From Luteimonas sp. MC1572 (GTDB lineage Bacteria > Pseudomonadota > Gammaproteobacteria > Xanthomonadales > Xanthomonadaceae), in contig NZ_CP067112.1 of assembly GCF_016615815.1 (NCBI RefSeq), positions 1,550,001 through 1,614,000 on the forward strand: a stretch of 64,000 bases of DNA, in the 5' to 3' direction. Positions 13,379-27,450 of this stretch are shown here, in pieces. Every line of letters starts with the position of its first letter. Positions within the stretch are counted from its first letter, which is position 1. The notes under the pieces are model-generated. The model was not told the DNA's origin. It saw only the letters and a list, made by a program, of their open reading frames with translations, and made no database searches. Position numbers and translations under genes: made by a program.

Positions 13379-14284
13379 TCAGGCTGAACCGATGCCGCGA
13401 CCTTCACTCGCGCCCTGCCACACGGCGTCGCGATACCGGCGACTGATGGGCAGCAGGGTGGCGTCCTGCAGGTGGGCCCGGGCATCGCCGCTGTCCAACG
13501 GCTCGATCGACGCGATACGGTCGATATTGACGATGTAGCTGCGGTGGATGCGCACGAACCGGGCCGGATCCAGCTGCGCCTCGATACCGCCGATGGTGCT
13601 GCGCAACGGGTAATCGTGGCCGCGGACGCGCAGGTTGACGTAGTTGCCCGACGCCTGCAGCCATTCGACATCGTCGGCCGCGATCAGGAACTCGCGGCCG
13701 AGCTTGCGCACCAGGAAGCGCTCCGGCCGCGCGACCGTACCCGGCTGGGCGACATCGTCGGGGGTACCGAGGACGCTCGCCTCTCCCTGCAACCGTCGCA
13801 GCAACAAGCGGTATCCGTGGAGCAGCAGCACCATGCCGATGAACGTGCGGACGTCCTTGGAATACTCGTACAGCAATTCAGAGGGCCAGTCGCCGAAGTC
13901 GTAGCTTGCGCCCCTGGCGGCATACACCAGCTTGCGAATACCCACCATGAGCGCCACGTGGGTGAGCGACCAGGCGACGCTTGCTCCCAGGTACCCGGGA
14001 AGCCTGCGCCGCCACGTGTCCATGTGCAGCGGCCAGCGGCGCGTGAACCACAGCACTGCGGGCACCAGGACCAGGCTCGCCAGCGCACTGCTCCACGACC
14101 AGGTGGCTGGTTGCCACCAGTCCAGCGGCACGCCGAGGCGCTGGTGGTCGGCCCACTCCTCATAGCTGCCGCCAATCGCGCCCAGGCAGCAGCTCACCAG
14201 CCAGTAGCCGATTTCGAAGGGCCGACGATGTTGCAGGTAGGCATTGGCCGGATCCACGGCCACTTGCGGAGTGATGACGTGCAT
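13379..14284 (-). CDS. rpfD: LytTR-family membrane-linked regulator, RpfD-like
   Basis: 301 residues. The N-terminal half holds about four hydrophobic segments (FEIGYWLVSCCLGAIGG; WSSALASLVLVPAVLWFT; ASVAWSLTHVALMVGI; FIGMVLLLHGYRLLL). The C-terminal 100 residues form a LytTR DNA-binding domain (LVRKLGREFLIAADDVEWLQ; RSTIGGIEAQLDPARFVRIH; HRSYIVNIDRI). No receiver domain is present, so the signal would come from the membrane part. Position between prfB and recJ matches rpfD of Xanthomonas. The ATG at 14284 is the first that precedes conserved-looking sequence; no strong ribosome site is visible. Regulatory targets are unknown. Confidence 0.82.
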   Translation of the reverse strand: MHVITPQVAVDPANAYLQHRRPFEIGYWLVSCCLGAIGGSYEEWADHQRLGVPLDWWQPATWSWSSALASLVLVPAVLWFTRRWPLHMDTWRRRLPGYLGASVAWSLTHVALMVGIRKLVYAARGASYDFGDWPSELLYEYSKDVRTFIGMVLLLHGYRLLLRRLQGEASVLGTPDDVAQPGTVARPERFLVRKLGREFLIAADDVEWLQASGNYVNLRVRGHDYPLRSTIGGIEAQLDPARFVRIHRSYIVNIDRIASIEPLDSGDARAHLQDATLLPISRRYRDAVWQGASEGRGIGSA

Positions 14285-14426
14285 GCCGGCATGGTAACGG
14301 GAGGGCACCCGTTGTTCGTCCCTGCCCTCCACCATTGGTCACAAAATCCGGCGGGCCATCACCCGGGACGGGCCTGTGCGGCATGGGCCGGCTACGGTGC
14401 GGCGATCCCAGAGAAAGGCCTGACCG

Positions 14427-15638
14427 ATGCCACGCCGACATGACATCGACGCCCTGCGCGTCGCCGCGTTCGCGATCCTCATCCTGTACCACGTCAGTGG
14501 CGTGTACCAGGTGGATTCCGATTTCCATATCGCGAGCAGCTATCGCCATGAATGGCTGGACTACGTCCGGATCGTGTTCAACCGCTGGCGCATGCCATTG
14601 CTGTTCGCCATCTCGGGGATCGCCATCGGACTGTCACTGCCGGGGCGAGGGCTGCCGGGATTCGCGCTGCGGCGAAGCCTGCGCCTGTTGCTGCCGTTGG
14701 CGTTCGGAATGCTCTTCATCGTGTCCGTGCAGGCCTATTGCGAAGGCGTCGCCAAGGGCACGCTGGAACCCGGCTTCCTGCGGTTCCTCGGACGCTACCT
14801 CCAGGTGCGCCCGTGGCCGGAAGCCGGTTTCAGTGGGGCGGAGTACGGCATCACATGGAACCACCTCTGGTACCTGGCGTATCTGTGGGTCTACAGCATG
14901 GCGCTGCTGGCGTTGACCCCCCTGCTCGATTCGCGGCCCGGCACGCGGCTGGCGGCCTGGCTGGCGCGTCCGCGCCACGGGGCCCTGATGCTGCTGCCGG
15001 CCGGCCTGTTCTTCGGCTACCTCGTGGTCCTGGCCCCACGGTTTCCCCCGACCCACGCACTGGTCGGCGACTGGTACCTGCATGCGGAGTACTTCTCGGT
15101 GTTCCTGTTCGGCTACGCCATGGCGCGGCAGGACGCGTTCTGGACGCGGCTGCAGGACCTGCGCTGGCCGATGCTGGCGGTCGCGGTCGCCGCCATCTGC
15201 GTCGAACTGCTCCTGAAGGCGGCCGGGCAATACCTTCCGGCCGGCGACATACCGCCGGCGCTTGCGCACCTTCCCTGGGGCCGCATCGAACGCGGCGCGC
15301 GGGCGGTCTACATGTGGTCGACTCTGCTGGCGATCTTCGCCTGGGGCCATACGCTGCTCAACCGGCCCATGCGCTGCCTGCCCTATGCCTCGGAAGCCGT
15401 GTATCCCTGGTACATCCTGCACCAGAGCCTGATCGTGCTGGTGGCGTACTGGTTGATTCCATTGCGGCTGGGTGCGTGGCTCGAACCTGCGCTTGTGACG
15501 CTCGCCACCATCGGCGGATGCCTGCTGCTGCACGAATTCGTGATCCGCCGCGTGTCTCTGCTGCGCCCCCTCTTCGGGCTCAAACCCGAGCTCAGCTGCG
15601 GGCGGACCGCCACTCCCGTCGCCGCAACGATTCGCTGA
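14427..15638 (+). CDS. Acyltransferase 3 family membrane protein
   Basis: 403 residues with about ten hydrophobic segments. It begins with the family hallmark RRHDIDALRVAAFAILILYHV, where the His of LYHV is the likely catalytic residue. FNRWRMPLLFAISGIAIGLS and YPWYILHQSLIVLVAYW follow. Such proteins move acyl groups, usually acetyl or succinyl, onto surface polysaccharides, lipids or other acceptors across the inner membrane. It is divergent from rpfD across a 142-base region in which no convincing promoter was found. Substrate cannot be inferred. It ends at a strong terminator shared with the next gene. Confidence 0.85.
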   Translation: MPRRHDIDALRVAAFAILILYHVSGVYQVDSDFHIASSYRHEWLDYVRIVFNRWRMPLLFAISGIAIGLSLPGRGLPGFALRRSLRLLLPLAFGMLFIVSVQAYCEGVAKGTLEPGFLRFLGRYLQVRPWPEAGFSGAEYGITWNHLWYLAYLWVYSMALLALTPLLDSRPGTRLAAWLARPRHGALMLLPAGLFFGYLVVLAPRFPPTHALVGDWYLHAEYFSVFLFGYAMARQDAFWTRLQDLRWPMLAVAVAAICVELLLKAAGQYLPAGDIPPALAHLPWGRIERGARAVYMWSTLLAIFAWGHTLLNRPMRCLPYASEAVYPWYILHQSLIVLVAYWLIPLRLGAWLEPALVTLATIGGCLLLHEFVIRRVSLLRPLFGLKPELSCGRTATPVAATIR

Positions 15639-15642
15639 TAGT

Positions 15643-15680
15643 GGCTGCCTTTCCGACGGGGGTTCACCGGAAAGGCAGCC
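15643..15680. terminator. Strong bidirectional terminator
   Basis: Perfect 13-bp stem (15643-15655 with 15668-15680) around a 12-base loop, located between two convergent genes. The stem begins 4 bases after the acyltransferase stop. Confidence 0.8.
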
Positions 15681-15690
15681 GATGCAGCGC

Positions 15691-17040
15691 TCAGCGACGC
15701 TGGACGTGCACCCGGTAGCGGCCACCCTGGCCACCCATCGCCGATGATGCTTCCAGCACGTAGTCGCCTGCCTTGAGCGCGTGCGCGATCCGCGCATCGA
15801 AACCGCCGCCGCCATCGTCGTCCTCCGCCAGCGGCTCGCCGCCCTGCAGCAGCCTGAGGTGGGAGTCGACGCCGTCGCCCGATGCCATTTCGATGATGTA
15901 GCTGCCGGGGCGCGCGATGCGGAGGGTGTAGCGGTCGGTCATTCCCGGCAGCAGCGTGGCGTCGCGCGCCCGTCCAACTTCCAGGCTTCCGCCGCCGGCA
16001 TCAGCGGGCACCGGCGACAGCCGTGCCGCCAGCGTGAACAGCCCTGCCCCGCCCTGCACGTTGAACGCGGAGGCGCGCACCGCGTAGTCGCCGGGTTCCA
16101 GCACCGTTGCGATGCGGGCGTCGAGGCGGTCGCCACCATCGTCGTCCTCGATCAGGACCCCTTCACCCGTCAGCTGCAGGCGCGAGTCCAGCTCCGGGCT
16201 GCGCATGTCGAGCGCGAGCAGTTGCCGCTCCGCCACGCGCAGGCGATAGGTCACCGGCTGCCCCTGGTAGAGCGCGGTGAGGTCCGTGCCCGGGACAAGG
16301 TCGCCGTCGGTGGCCACCTCGATGCCGGCCGGCAGCTCGCGCTCGGCGACGGAGAGCTCGTACTGCCCGCCCGCCTGGCCGTTGTAGCCGGACGCGACCA
16401 GGGTGTAAGTCCCGGGCGCCAGGCGCGCGGTCAGCTGCGAGTTGCTGCCATCCGCATCGTCGCTGCCCAGCGACAGGCCGTTGCCCTCGAGGCCCAGCAC
16501 GGTATCGAACTCGTCCGACGCCATGCGCACCGAGTACATGCCTTCGCGCTCGATGCGCAGCGGAATGCGCTTGCTGCCGTCCAGCCAGTCGGTGATGGAT
16601 GCGCCGCTGGCCAGTTCGCCGCCGCCGTAGACCTGCAGCTCCGACGACGCGAGCGTGAATGGCCCGTACGCGGAGGCGTCGCTGCCGCTCACCGCGAGCA
16701 CGTAGCGGCCTGCGCGCGATGCGCGCACGGCAAGCGTGGCCGTCTCCGACTCGCCGGACGAGGTGCGCAGCAACTGTCCATCGAGGTATAGCGACAGCTG
16801 CGCGCGCAGCGGGCCTTCGACCACGAAGCGCACGCCCTGGTCGGCCTTCAGCGCGACGCTGAACAGTTCGCTGCGCGTGCCGTCGCGCCAGTTGAGCATG
16901 TCCGCGCTGGTGATCTCACCGCGCAACTGTTGCCCGGGTGTGATCGAAGTGGTGGCGGGGTCCGCCGCCATGGCCGCGGTGCTTGCCAGCGACAGGCCCA
17001 TGGCGACGGCCAGCACCAGCGTCTTTGTCTCGTTTCGCAT
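15691..17040 (-). CDS. Secreted protein with repeated pre-peptidase C-terminal (PPC)-like domains
   Basis: 449 residues with a Sec signal peptide (MRNETKTLVLAVAMGLSLASTAAMA). The mature part is about four beta-rich repeats of roughly 100 residues. Each has a hydrophobic strand (RYVLAVSG, TYTLVASGYNG, DYAVRASAFN, DYVLEASSAMGG) and, in most, an Asp-rich turn (SDDADGSNSQ, EDDDGGDRLDARI, EDDDGGGGFDARI). This is the plan of PPC domains, usually found as C-terminal appendages of secreted proteases. Here no protease domain is attached, so the protein may be a free-standing binding or chaperone-like exoprotein. Single gene, ended by the terminator at 15643-15680. Confidence 0.7.
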   Translation of the reverse strand: MRNETKTLVLAVAMGLSLASTAAMAADPATTSITPGQQLRGEITSADMLNWRDGTRSELFSVALKADQGVRFVVEGPLRAQLSLYLDGQLLRTSSGESETATLAVRASRAGRYVLAVSGSDASAYGPFTLASSELQVYGGGELASGASITDWLDGSKRIPLRIEREGMYSVRMASDEFDTVLGLEGNGLSLGSDDADGSNSQLTARLAPGTYTLVASGYNGQAGGQYELSVAERELPAGIEVATDGDLVPGTDLTALYQGQPVTYRLRVAERQLLALDMRSPELDSRLQLTGEGVLIEDDDGGDRLDARIATVLEPGDYAVRASAFNVQGGAGLFTLAARLSPVPADAGGGSLEVGRARDATLLPGMTDRYTLRIARPGSYIIEMASGDGVDSHLRLLQGGEPLAEDDDGGGGFDARIAHALKAGDYVLEASSAMGGQGGRYRVHVQRR

Positions 17041-17148
17041 GCAGGGAATCCTTGGATGTTCCGTGGCAGACGCCGCGTCTGGCCCGGTCGCGCCATCGGA
17101 TTATGCGAGCGGGGCGTATTCAGCGATAGCCCGCAACGCGCTGCAGGA

Positions 17149-18885
17149 TCAGCAGGCTTCGAGGTGTTCGACCACCAGCTGGATGGCATCGCCGCCGCGG
17201 TAGTCGTCCGGTGCCAGGCGGTAGGCCAGGCGCGCACGCGCCGGCGGCGCTTCGCCGCGCCAGGCCCCGAAGTGGATCGCGGCAATCGTCGTTCGCAGGC
17301 CCGCCACGCCAAGCGTCAGCTTGAGGTGGCGTTCGCCGACAACGCGCCAGTCGCGCACCTCGAACTCGCCATCGAACAGCGGCTCGGGGAACCCCTGCCC
17401 CCAAGGCCCGCCGTCGCGCAGGGCTTCGGCGTGGGCGCGGTCGAACTCGCCGGGCGCCAGCGCGCCGTCGCTGTCGATGACGGCCAGCAGCGCGCTGGCG
17501 TCGAGCATGGCTTCGGCGTGGGCGTGGAAGGCCGCTTCAAAAGCAGGCAGGTCGGCGAGGTCGAGACTCAGCCCCGCCGCCATCGCGTGGCCACCAAACT
17601 TCGCGATCAGGCCGGGATGGCGGGCGTCGACCGCCGCCAGCGCATCGCGCACATGGAACCCTGGAATCGAGCGCGCCGATCCGCGCAGGCTGGTGCTGCC
17701 CGCCTCCGCCGGCGCGAAGGCGACCACTGGCCGGTGCAGGCGCTCCTTGAGCTTCGACGCCACCAGGCCGACGACGCCGGGATGCCAGCCGGCGTCGAAC
17801 GCGCACACCGCCGCGCGGCCGCCGCCGTCATGGCCGTACGCGTCGAGCGCATCGGTCGACAGGGCCAGCTCGGCTTCGTCCAGCATGGTCTGCTGCACCA
17901 CCCTGCGTTTGCGGTTGATCGCGTCCAGGCGCTGCGCAAGTTCGCGTGCGCGCTCGGGCTCGTCGCACAGCAGGCATTCGATGCCGAGCGCCATGTCTTC
18001 CAGGCGCCCGGCGGCGTTCAGGCGGGGCGCAACGGCATAGCCGATATCGCCCGCCCCCAGCGTGGCGGCCTGGCGCCCGGCGACTTCGATCAGTGCATTG
18101 AGTCCCGCGCAGCCGCGGCCGGCACGCAGCCGGCGCAGGCCCGCCGAGACGAGGGCGCGGTTGTTGGCGTCGAGCGGCACCAGGTCGGCGACGGTGCCGA
18201 CCGCCACCAGGTCGAGCAGCGTGGACAGGTCGGGGCCGTTTCCACCCAGTCGGCCTTCCGCGCGCAGGCGCGCGCGCAGCGCCAGCAGCACGTAGAACAT
18301 CACCCCAACGCCGGCCAGCGATTTGCTGGCAAAGCCGTCCCCGGCGCGGTTCGGATTGACGATGGCGTGTGCGGCGGGCAGGCGTTCGCCCGGCAGGTGG
18401 TGGTCGGTGACCAGCACCTGCCAGCCCAGGGCGCGCGCGGCATCGATACCGGCGTGGCAGGCAATGCCGTGATCGACTGTGACCAGCAGGTCGGGCTGCA
18501 ACGGTGCAAGCTCGGCCACCAGCGAGGTCGACAGGCCGTAGCCGTGCGCCACCCGGTTGGGCACCGCGTGCAGCACCTCGCGCGCGCCGAGCATGCGCAG
18601 CCCGCGCACCGCGACCGCACACGCCGTGGCGCCGTCGCAGTCGAAATCGCCGACCACCAGGATGCGGTTCCCGGCAGCGATGGCGTCGGCCAGCAGCGCG
18701 GTAGCGGCATCAAGATCGAGCATGCCCTCGGGCGGCAGCAGGCCGGCCAGGCGCGGGCGCGCGCTGTCGACGTCGTGCGCGCCGCGCGCGGCGTAGATCC
18801 GCTGCAGCAGGGGCGGCATGTCCGCCGGCCAGGCGGTCGCCACGCCCGGCGCGACGGGAGCGGGTCGTCGCCGGATACTGCGCAC
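17149..18885 (-). CDS. recJ: Single-stranded-DNA-specific 5'-3' exonuclease RecJ
   Basis: 578 residues, normal RecJ length. It degrades single-stranded DNA 5' to 3' in RecF-pathway recombination, mismatch repair and base excision repair. DHH phosphoesterase motifs are intact: DFDCDGATA, VTVDHGIAC and VTDHHLPGE. The DHHA1 domain carries GGHAMAAGLSL. The start is the GTG at 18885, 5 bases after the rpfE stop, because the conserved N-terminal RRRPAP...PPLLQRIYAARG segment begins there; a longer in-frame extension overlaps rpfE. Last gene of the carA-to-recJ operon. Confidence 0.95.
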   Translation of the reverse strand: MRSIRRRPAPVAPGVATAWPADMPPLLQRIYAARGAHDVDSARPRLAGLLPPEGMLDLDAATALLADAIAAGNRILVVGDFDCDGATACAVAVRGLRMLGAREVLHAVPNRVAHGYGLSTSLVAELAPLQPDLLVTVDHGIACHAGIDAARALGWQVLVTDHHLPGERLPAAHAIVNPNRAGDGFASKSLAGVGVMFYVLLALRARLRAEGRLGGNGPDLSTLLDLVAVGTVADLVPLDANNRALVSAGLRRLRAGRGCAGLNALIEVAGRQAATLGAGDIGYAVAPRLNAAGRLEDMALGIECLLCDEPERARELAQRLDAINRKRRVVQQTMLDEAELALSTDALDAYGHDGGGRAAVCAFDAGWHPGVVGLVASKLKERLHRPVVAFAPAEAGSTSLRGSARSIPGFHVRDALAAVDARHPGLIAKFGGHAMAAGLSLDLADLPAFEAAFHAHAEAMLDASALLAVIDSDGALAPGEFDRAHAEALRDGGPWGQGFPEPLFDGEFEVRDWRVVGERHLKLTLGVAGLRTTIAAIHFGAWRGEAPPARARLAYRLAPDDYRGGDAIQLVVEHLEAC

Positions 18886-18890
18886 CGCGC

Positions 18891-19841
18891 TCAAGCGGCG
18901 GGCCACGCGGCGCCGCGGCGCCACACGCGCAGCGCATGCCAGCGCCGCAGGCGCAGGCGCCAGCCGTCGCCATCGTCGAGTTCCAGGGCGTCGATCGCGC
19001 CGGCCCGCAGCGCGTCGAGCGCGGGTTGCAGCCAGTCGCGCTCGATCCACTGCAGGTCACGCGTGCCTTCGATGTCATACACGCCGGCGTCCGGCGTGAA
19101 CCGCGGCGGCAGCGCCGTGCCGCGCCCGCTGGCGGCTGCCAGCGCACGCGCGGTGTCGTCATCGCTGAAGCCGTGCGTTCCGCCCACCACGCCGCCTCCT
19201 TCCACCACCGGCGGCAACGCGCCGCCGCCCCAGAACCAGAGCGCGTTCACCGGGGACTGTCCGCGCGCCGCGCGCCCGGCGTTCCAGGGATGGTTGTGCA
19301 GGGTCACCTGCACTTCGTTGGCCAGCGTGCGCCAGCGCCGGCCTTCGGGGCTGGTATCGAGGTGCTCGAAGATGTCTTCGCCCAGCGCGTCACCGGGATC
19401 GGAGAACGCCGGGATTTTCGCCTCGCGTGGCAGGCGCAGGTACCAGCGCGACGGGTGCGGCGCGTCGAGCGTGAAGCCGGCATCGCCGAACAGCGGCCGC
19501 AACGCGGGCAGCAGCGCTTCGCAGTCGGCAGCGGTGAGCGCCAGCGCTTCGCCGTGGGCCATCAGCCGCACGCCGTTGATGTCGGGGCGCAGCCAGGCCG
19601 GATCGGCACGCAGCCAGGCCGCGCCTTCGGCATCGCCGACATCCGCCTGGCGCGACAGCGCCGCGATCGGCCAGCCCTGCCCGACCAGCGGGAAATGCCG
19701 CAGCAGTTGCGCACGCCGCCCGGGGTCGCCGGCGGCGAGGCGGTCGCCGCGCGCCAGCATCGCCGCAGTGCCCTTGGACAGGCGCTGCCGCCCCAGCCGC
19801 GCGGCGGCCGGGAGCAGCAGTGTCACGGAGGCCGGCGCCAT
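18891..19841 (-). CDS. rpfE: RpfE-family protein
   Basis: 316 residues, cytoplasmic, no signal peptide. It matches the protein that lies between recJ and greA in Xanthomonas and is named RpfE (mutants there show altered exoenzyme and polysaccharide production); databases often describe it as phosphoglycerate-mutase-like. Notable segments are LWFWGGGALPP, NEVQVTLHNHPWNAGRAARG and a C-terminal ALELDDGDGWRLRLRRWH. The biochemical activity has not been established as far as I know. Gaps of 7 bases to greA and 5 to recJ place it firmly in this operon. Confidence 0.8.
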   Translation of the reverse strand: MAPASVTLLLPAAARLGRQRLSKGTAAMLARGDRLAAGDPGRRAQLLRHFPLVGQGWPIAALSRQADVGDAEGAAWLRADPAWLRPDINGVRLMAHGEALALTAADCEALLPALRPLFGDAGFTLDAPHPSRWYLRLPREAKIPAFSDPGDALGEDIFEHLDTSPEGRRWRTLANEVQVTLHNHPWNAGRAARGQSPVNALWFWGGGALPPVVEGGGVVGGTHGFSDDDTARALAAASGRGTALPPRFTPDAGVYDIEGTRDLQWIERDWLQPALDALRAGAIDALELDDGDGWRLRLRRWHALRVWRRGAAWPAA

Positions 19842-19848
19842 CGCCGGA

Positions 19849-20318
19849 TCAGCCGTAGCTGACGGAAACGATCTCGTACTCGACTGTGCCGCCGGGCGCG
19901 TCGATGCTGACTTCGTCGCCCTCGTGCTTGCCGATCAGCGCACGCGCCACCGGCGAGGAGATCGCGATCAGCCCGAGCTTGATGTCGGCCTCCAGGTCGC
20001 CAACGATCTGGTAGCGCTTTTCCTGGTCGGTCTCGACATCCGCCAGCACCACGGTGGCGCCGAACACGACCTTGCTGCCCACGTCGAGCGTGGCGATGTC
20101 GATCACCTGGGCGTGCGACAGCTCGCCCTCGAGCTGCTTGATGCGACCCTCGATGAAGCCCTGCTGCTCGCGTGCGGCGTGGTACTCGGCGTTCTCCTTG
20201 AGATCGCCATGCGCGCGCGCCTCGGAGATCGCATTGATCACCGCGGGCCGCTGCACCGACTTGAGTTCCTCGAGCTCGGCGCGAAGCCGCTGCGCGCCCT
20301 GCGCGGTAATGGGGGGTC

Positions 20319-20322
<4 letters not shown>
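19849..20322 (-). CDS. greA: Transcription elongation factor GreA
   Basis: 157 residues. GreA enters the RNA polymerase secondary channel and stimulates cleavage of backtracked RNA. The N-terminal coiled coil (residues 5-75) has the acidic tip in [16 protein letters not shown] (Asp40, Glu43); the C-terminal FKBP-like domain holds [21 protein letters not shown]. The ATG overlaps the carB stop by four bases (ATGA), giving translational coupling. Confidence 0.97.
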
Positions 20323-23564
<3,242 letters not shown>

Positions 23565-23567
23565 TGC

Positions 23568-24214
23568 TTATCCCAGGATTGCTGAAGTGGGCACCTGGCA
23601 GGTGTCCAGTGACTTGATCATCAGCTGGGTGACGATGGACGCCCCCAGCTGGTAGCCGCTCTTTTCGTTTTCTTCGGCCGAGCGCGTCGCGTCGATCGCG
23701 TCGCCCATGCCCGCGGCCTCGCGCAGCGCGGCATGCTTGGGATCGGTCATGACGGTCATGAACGAAAGCAGCTGCGCGGGGGTCGAACCGGCAAGAACCG
23801 CATTGCTGTCGCCGCCGCCCTCGGTCGCGGCGCCTTCCATCACCAGGCGCCCGAACAGCACGCTGGCTCCGCCTTCGAGCAACGCGATGTCGCCGCGCAC
23901 GCGCGATGGATGTGCCGAGGCATACGCCGAGGCGTCAGCGCGCTTGGCGCGGCGGTAGCCGGCCGAGGAAAGCTCCCCGCGCATGCAGGCCAGCTGCTCG
24001 GCCGTCACTGCGTCCGGTCGCTCCTGCATCGGCCACGTCGGGTCCTGCTTGGCAATCGCGTCGAACACGTCGCCGATCGGCATCATCTCCACCAGCAGTC
24101 CGGCCAGGCGATCGATGTCACCGGGCGCGACGTTCTGGGCGTGCGCGGCGGGCGCAAGGCTGGCGAAGCCCAGGCACAGCGCAAACAGTACCGGGGAACG
24201 CGGGTTGCGCAGGC

Positions 24215-24218
<4 letters not shown>
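23568..24218 (-). CDS. Secreted protein of unknown function between carA and carB
   Basis: 216 residues with a Sec signal peptide ([18 protein letters not shown], cleavage after AHA). The mature protein is alpha-helical looking ([41 protein letters not shown]) with cysteines in LACMRGE and DTCQVP that could form a disulfide. I do not recognise a family. The ATG at 24218 overlaps the carA stop by four bases and the gene ends 3 bases before carB, so it is translationally locked into the car operon although its product should leave the cytoplasm. Confidence 0.75.
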
Positions 24219-25363
<1,145 letters not shown>

Positions 25364-25508
25364 GAAGGTCGCCTACGTGGGGTTGCAGGAAGCCGCCAGC
25401 ACCGGCGGAAACCGGCGCCGGGACATGTGAATCAGGCGAGCGGGAATGATACGGAACCGGGGCGCCAGGCGCCAGCGGCAGCGTGCGCGGAGCTGAACGC
25501 GCGGCCGG

Positions 25509-26222
25509 CTACAGCAGGTCGCGCAGCCGCCAGTTGCCGGCCGCGCGGCCGTGCAGGCGCGACGCGGCGTGCAGCGCACCGCGCGCGAACACGTCGCGGC
25601 TGGTCGCGCGGTGCACCAGCTCGATGCGCTCGCCGGTGCCGGTGAACTGCACGGTGTGCTCGCCGACGATGTCGCCGGCGCGCAGGCTTGCGTAGCGCGG
25701 GTCCGAACCACCGCGCCCCGCCGCGGCGCCGAGCGCGAGCGCGGTACCCGAAGGCGCATCCTTCTTGTGCACGTGGTGGGCCTCGACGATGTCGCAGTCC
25801 CAGCCCGGCAGCGTGGCGGCCGCGCGCTCCACCAGTTCCTCCAGCAGTGCCACGCCGAGGCTGAAATTCGCGGCCCAGACCAGCGGGATGCGCGCGGATG
25901 CTGCCACCAGCGCCTCGCGCTGCGCGGCGGACAGGCCCGTCGTGCCGGACACCAGCCCCGCTCCCCGCTCCACGCACAGTGCGAGCACCTGGTCGAAGGC
26001 CTCGGCCAGGCTGAAGTCGATGGCCACGTCGAACGCGGGTACGCCGCGCAGCTCGGCGGCGGCGAAATGCGGCACGCCGTCCACCACCCGCTGTGCCGGC
26101 TTGCGTGACACCGCGGCCACGACGACGCAGCCCGGTTCGGCACCGTCCCCGCACAGGCGCATGAGCGCGTGGCCCATGCGCCCGCTGGCGCCATGGAGCA
26201 TCAATCGGATGGGAGCTGGCAT
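25509..26222 (-). CDS. dapB: 4-hydroxy-tetrahydrodipicolinate reductase
   Basis: 237 residues, the shorter form typical of xanthomonads. Reduces dihydrodipicolinate in lysine and meso-diaminopimelate synthesis using NAD(P)H. The nucleotide-binding loop is HGASGRMGHALMRL at the N-terminus, SGTTGLS is mid-protein, and the substrate-site signature is EAHHVHKKDAPSGTAL. It lies 69 bases after dnaJ's downstream hairpin region in the same orientation. Confidence 0.95.
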   Translation of the reverse strand: MPAPIRLMLHGASGRMGHALMRLCGDGAEPGCVVVAAVSRKPAQRVVDGVPHFAAAELRGVPAFDVAIDFSLAEAFDQVLALCVERGAGLVSGTTGLSAAQREALVAASARIPLVWAANFSLGVALLEELVERAAATLPGWDCDIVEAHHVHKKDAPSGTALALGAAAGRGGSDPRYASLRAGDIVGEHTVQFTGTGERIELVHRATSRDVFARGALHAASRLHGRAAGNWRLRDLL

Positions 26223-26263
26223 CGCGCAAGGCTAGCCGCGGTGCACGCCGCCGGCAAGCTCAC

Positions 26264-26282
26264 GGCCGGCGCGTGGCCGGCC
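26264..26282 (-). terminator. Hairpin downstream of dnaJ
   Basis: Perfect 7-bp GC stem GGCCGGC/GCCGGCC around a 5-base loop, about 10 bases after the dnaJ stop on the minus strand. No T-tract follows, so termination may need Rho. Confidence 0.4.
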
Positions 26283-26291
26283 GTATCGCGC

Positions 26292-27419
26292 TCACGACGT
26301 CATGCGTTCCCAGAACCCCTTGACGCCGTCGACGAAGGTGCTGGCCTTGGGCGAGTGGCGACGCGCGCCGTCGCCGACGAACGTCGCTTCGAGCTGCTCC
26401 AGCAGCTCGCGCTGCTGGTTGGTCAGGTTGACCGGGGTTTCGATCACCACCTTGCAGTACAGATCGCCCGGCGCGCGGCTGCGCACCGACTTCACACCCT
26501 TGTCGCGCAGGCGGAAGACCTTGCCGGTCTGGGTCTCGGCGGGGATGCGGATCTCGGCTTCGCCGCCAAGCGTGGGCACGCGCGCGGTGTCGCCCAGCGC
26601 GGCCTGGCCGATGCGGATCGGCACTTCGCAATGCAGGTCGTCGCCGTCGCGTTCGAAGATCGGATGCGGGCGCACGCGCACTTCGACGTACAGGTCACCG
26701 GGTTGCGTACCGGGTGGACCGGCCTCGCCCTCGCCCGAGAGACGGATCCGATCGCCGTTGTCCACGCCGGCCGGGATCTTGACCGACAGCACCTTCTCTT
26801 CCTCGACTCGGCCATTGCCGCGGCACGACGGGCACGGCGACTTGAAGGTCTGGCCGCGGCCGTGGCAATGCGGGCATGGCTGCTGCATCGAGAAGATGCC
26901 GCGCTGGAACCGCACCTGGCCGCGCCCCTGGCAGGTATCGCAGGTCTCGAGCTTGCCGTCTTCCGAGCCGGTGCCGTTGCAGGGATCGCAGGCGGCCAGC
27001 GTGGGCAGCTCGATGCGGCGCTCGACGCCCGCCACCGCCTCTTCGAGGTCGAGCTCCATCACATAGCCCACGTCGGCACCACGGCGCGGGCCGCGCGAGC
27101 CACCACCGCCGCCAAAAATATTGCCGAAGATGTCGCCGAAGATATCGCCCATGTCCGGCTGGCCGGGACCGGCGTTGCCGCCGCCCATGCCGTGTTCGAA
27201 CGCGGCGTGGCCGTGCTGGTCGTACATGCGGCGCTTGCCACCGTCGGACAGTACCTCGTAGGCCTCCTTGCACTCCTTGAACGCAGCCTCGGACTCGTGG
27301 TTGCCGGGGTTGCGGTCAGGGTGGTGCTTCATCGCGCAGCGGCGATAGGCCTTTTTCAGTTCATCGTCGCCGGCGTTGCGGGCAACGCCGAGGACTTCGT
27401 AATAATCACGCTTGCTCAT
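26292..27419 (-). CDS. dnaJ: Chaperone DnaJ (Hsp40)
   Basis: 375 residues. Stimulates the DnaK ATPase and delivers unfolded substrates. J domain (1-70) with the HPD motif in [10 protein letters not shown]; Gly/Phe-rich linker ([19 protein letters not shown]); zinc-finger region with four CxxCxGxG repeats ([32 protein letters not shown]); then the C-terminal substrate-binding beta domains. Follows dnaK by 114 bases. Confidence 0.98.
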   Translation of the reverse strand: MSKRDYYEVLGVARNAGDDELKKAYRRCAMKHHPDRNPGNHESEAAFKECKEAYEVLSDGGKRRMYDQHGHAAFEHGMGGGNAGPGQPDMGDIFGDIFGNIFGGGGGSRGPRRGADVGYVMELDLEEAVAGVERRIELPTLAACDPCNGTGSEDGKLETCDTCQGRGQVRFQRGIFSMQQPCPHCHGRGQTFKSPCPSCRGNGRVEEEKVLSVKIPAGVDNGDRIRLSGEGEAGPPGTQPGDLYVEVRVRPHPIFERDGDDLHCEVPIRIGQAALGDTARVPTLGGEAEIRIPAETQTGKVFRLRDKGVKSVRSRAPGDLYCKVVIETPVNLTNQQRELLEQLEATFVGDGARRHSPKASTFVDGVKGFWERMTS

Positions 27420-27450
27420 GGATCAGGGGCCATCTGTGTCGTCGGGCGAC

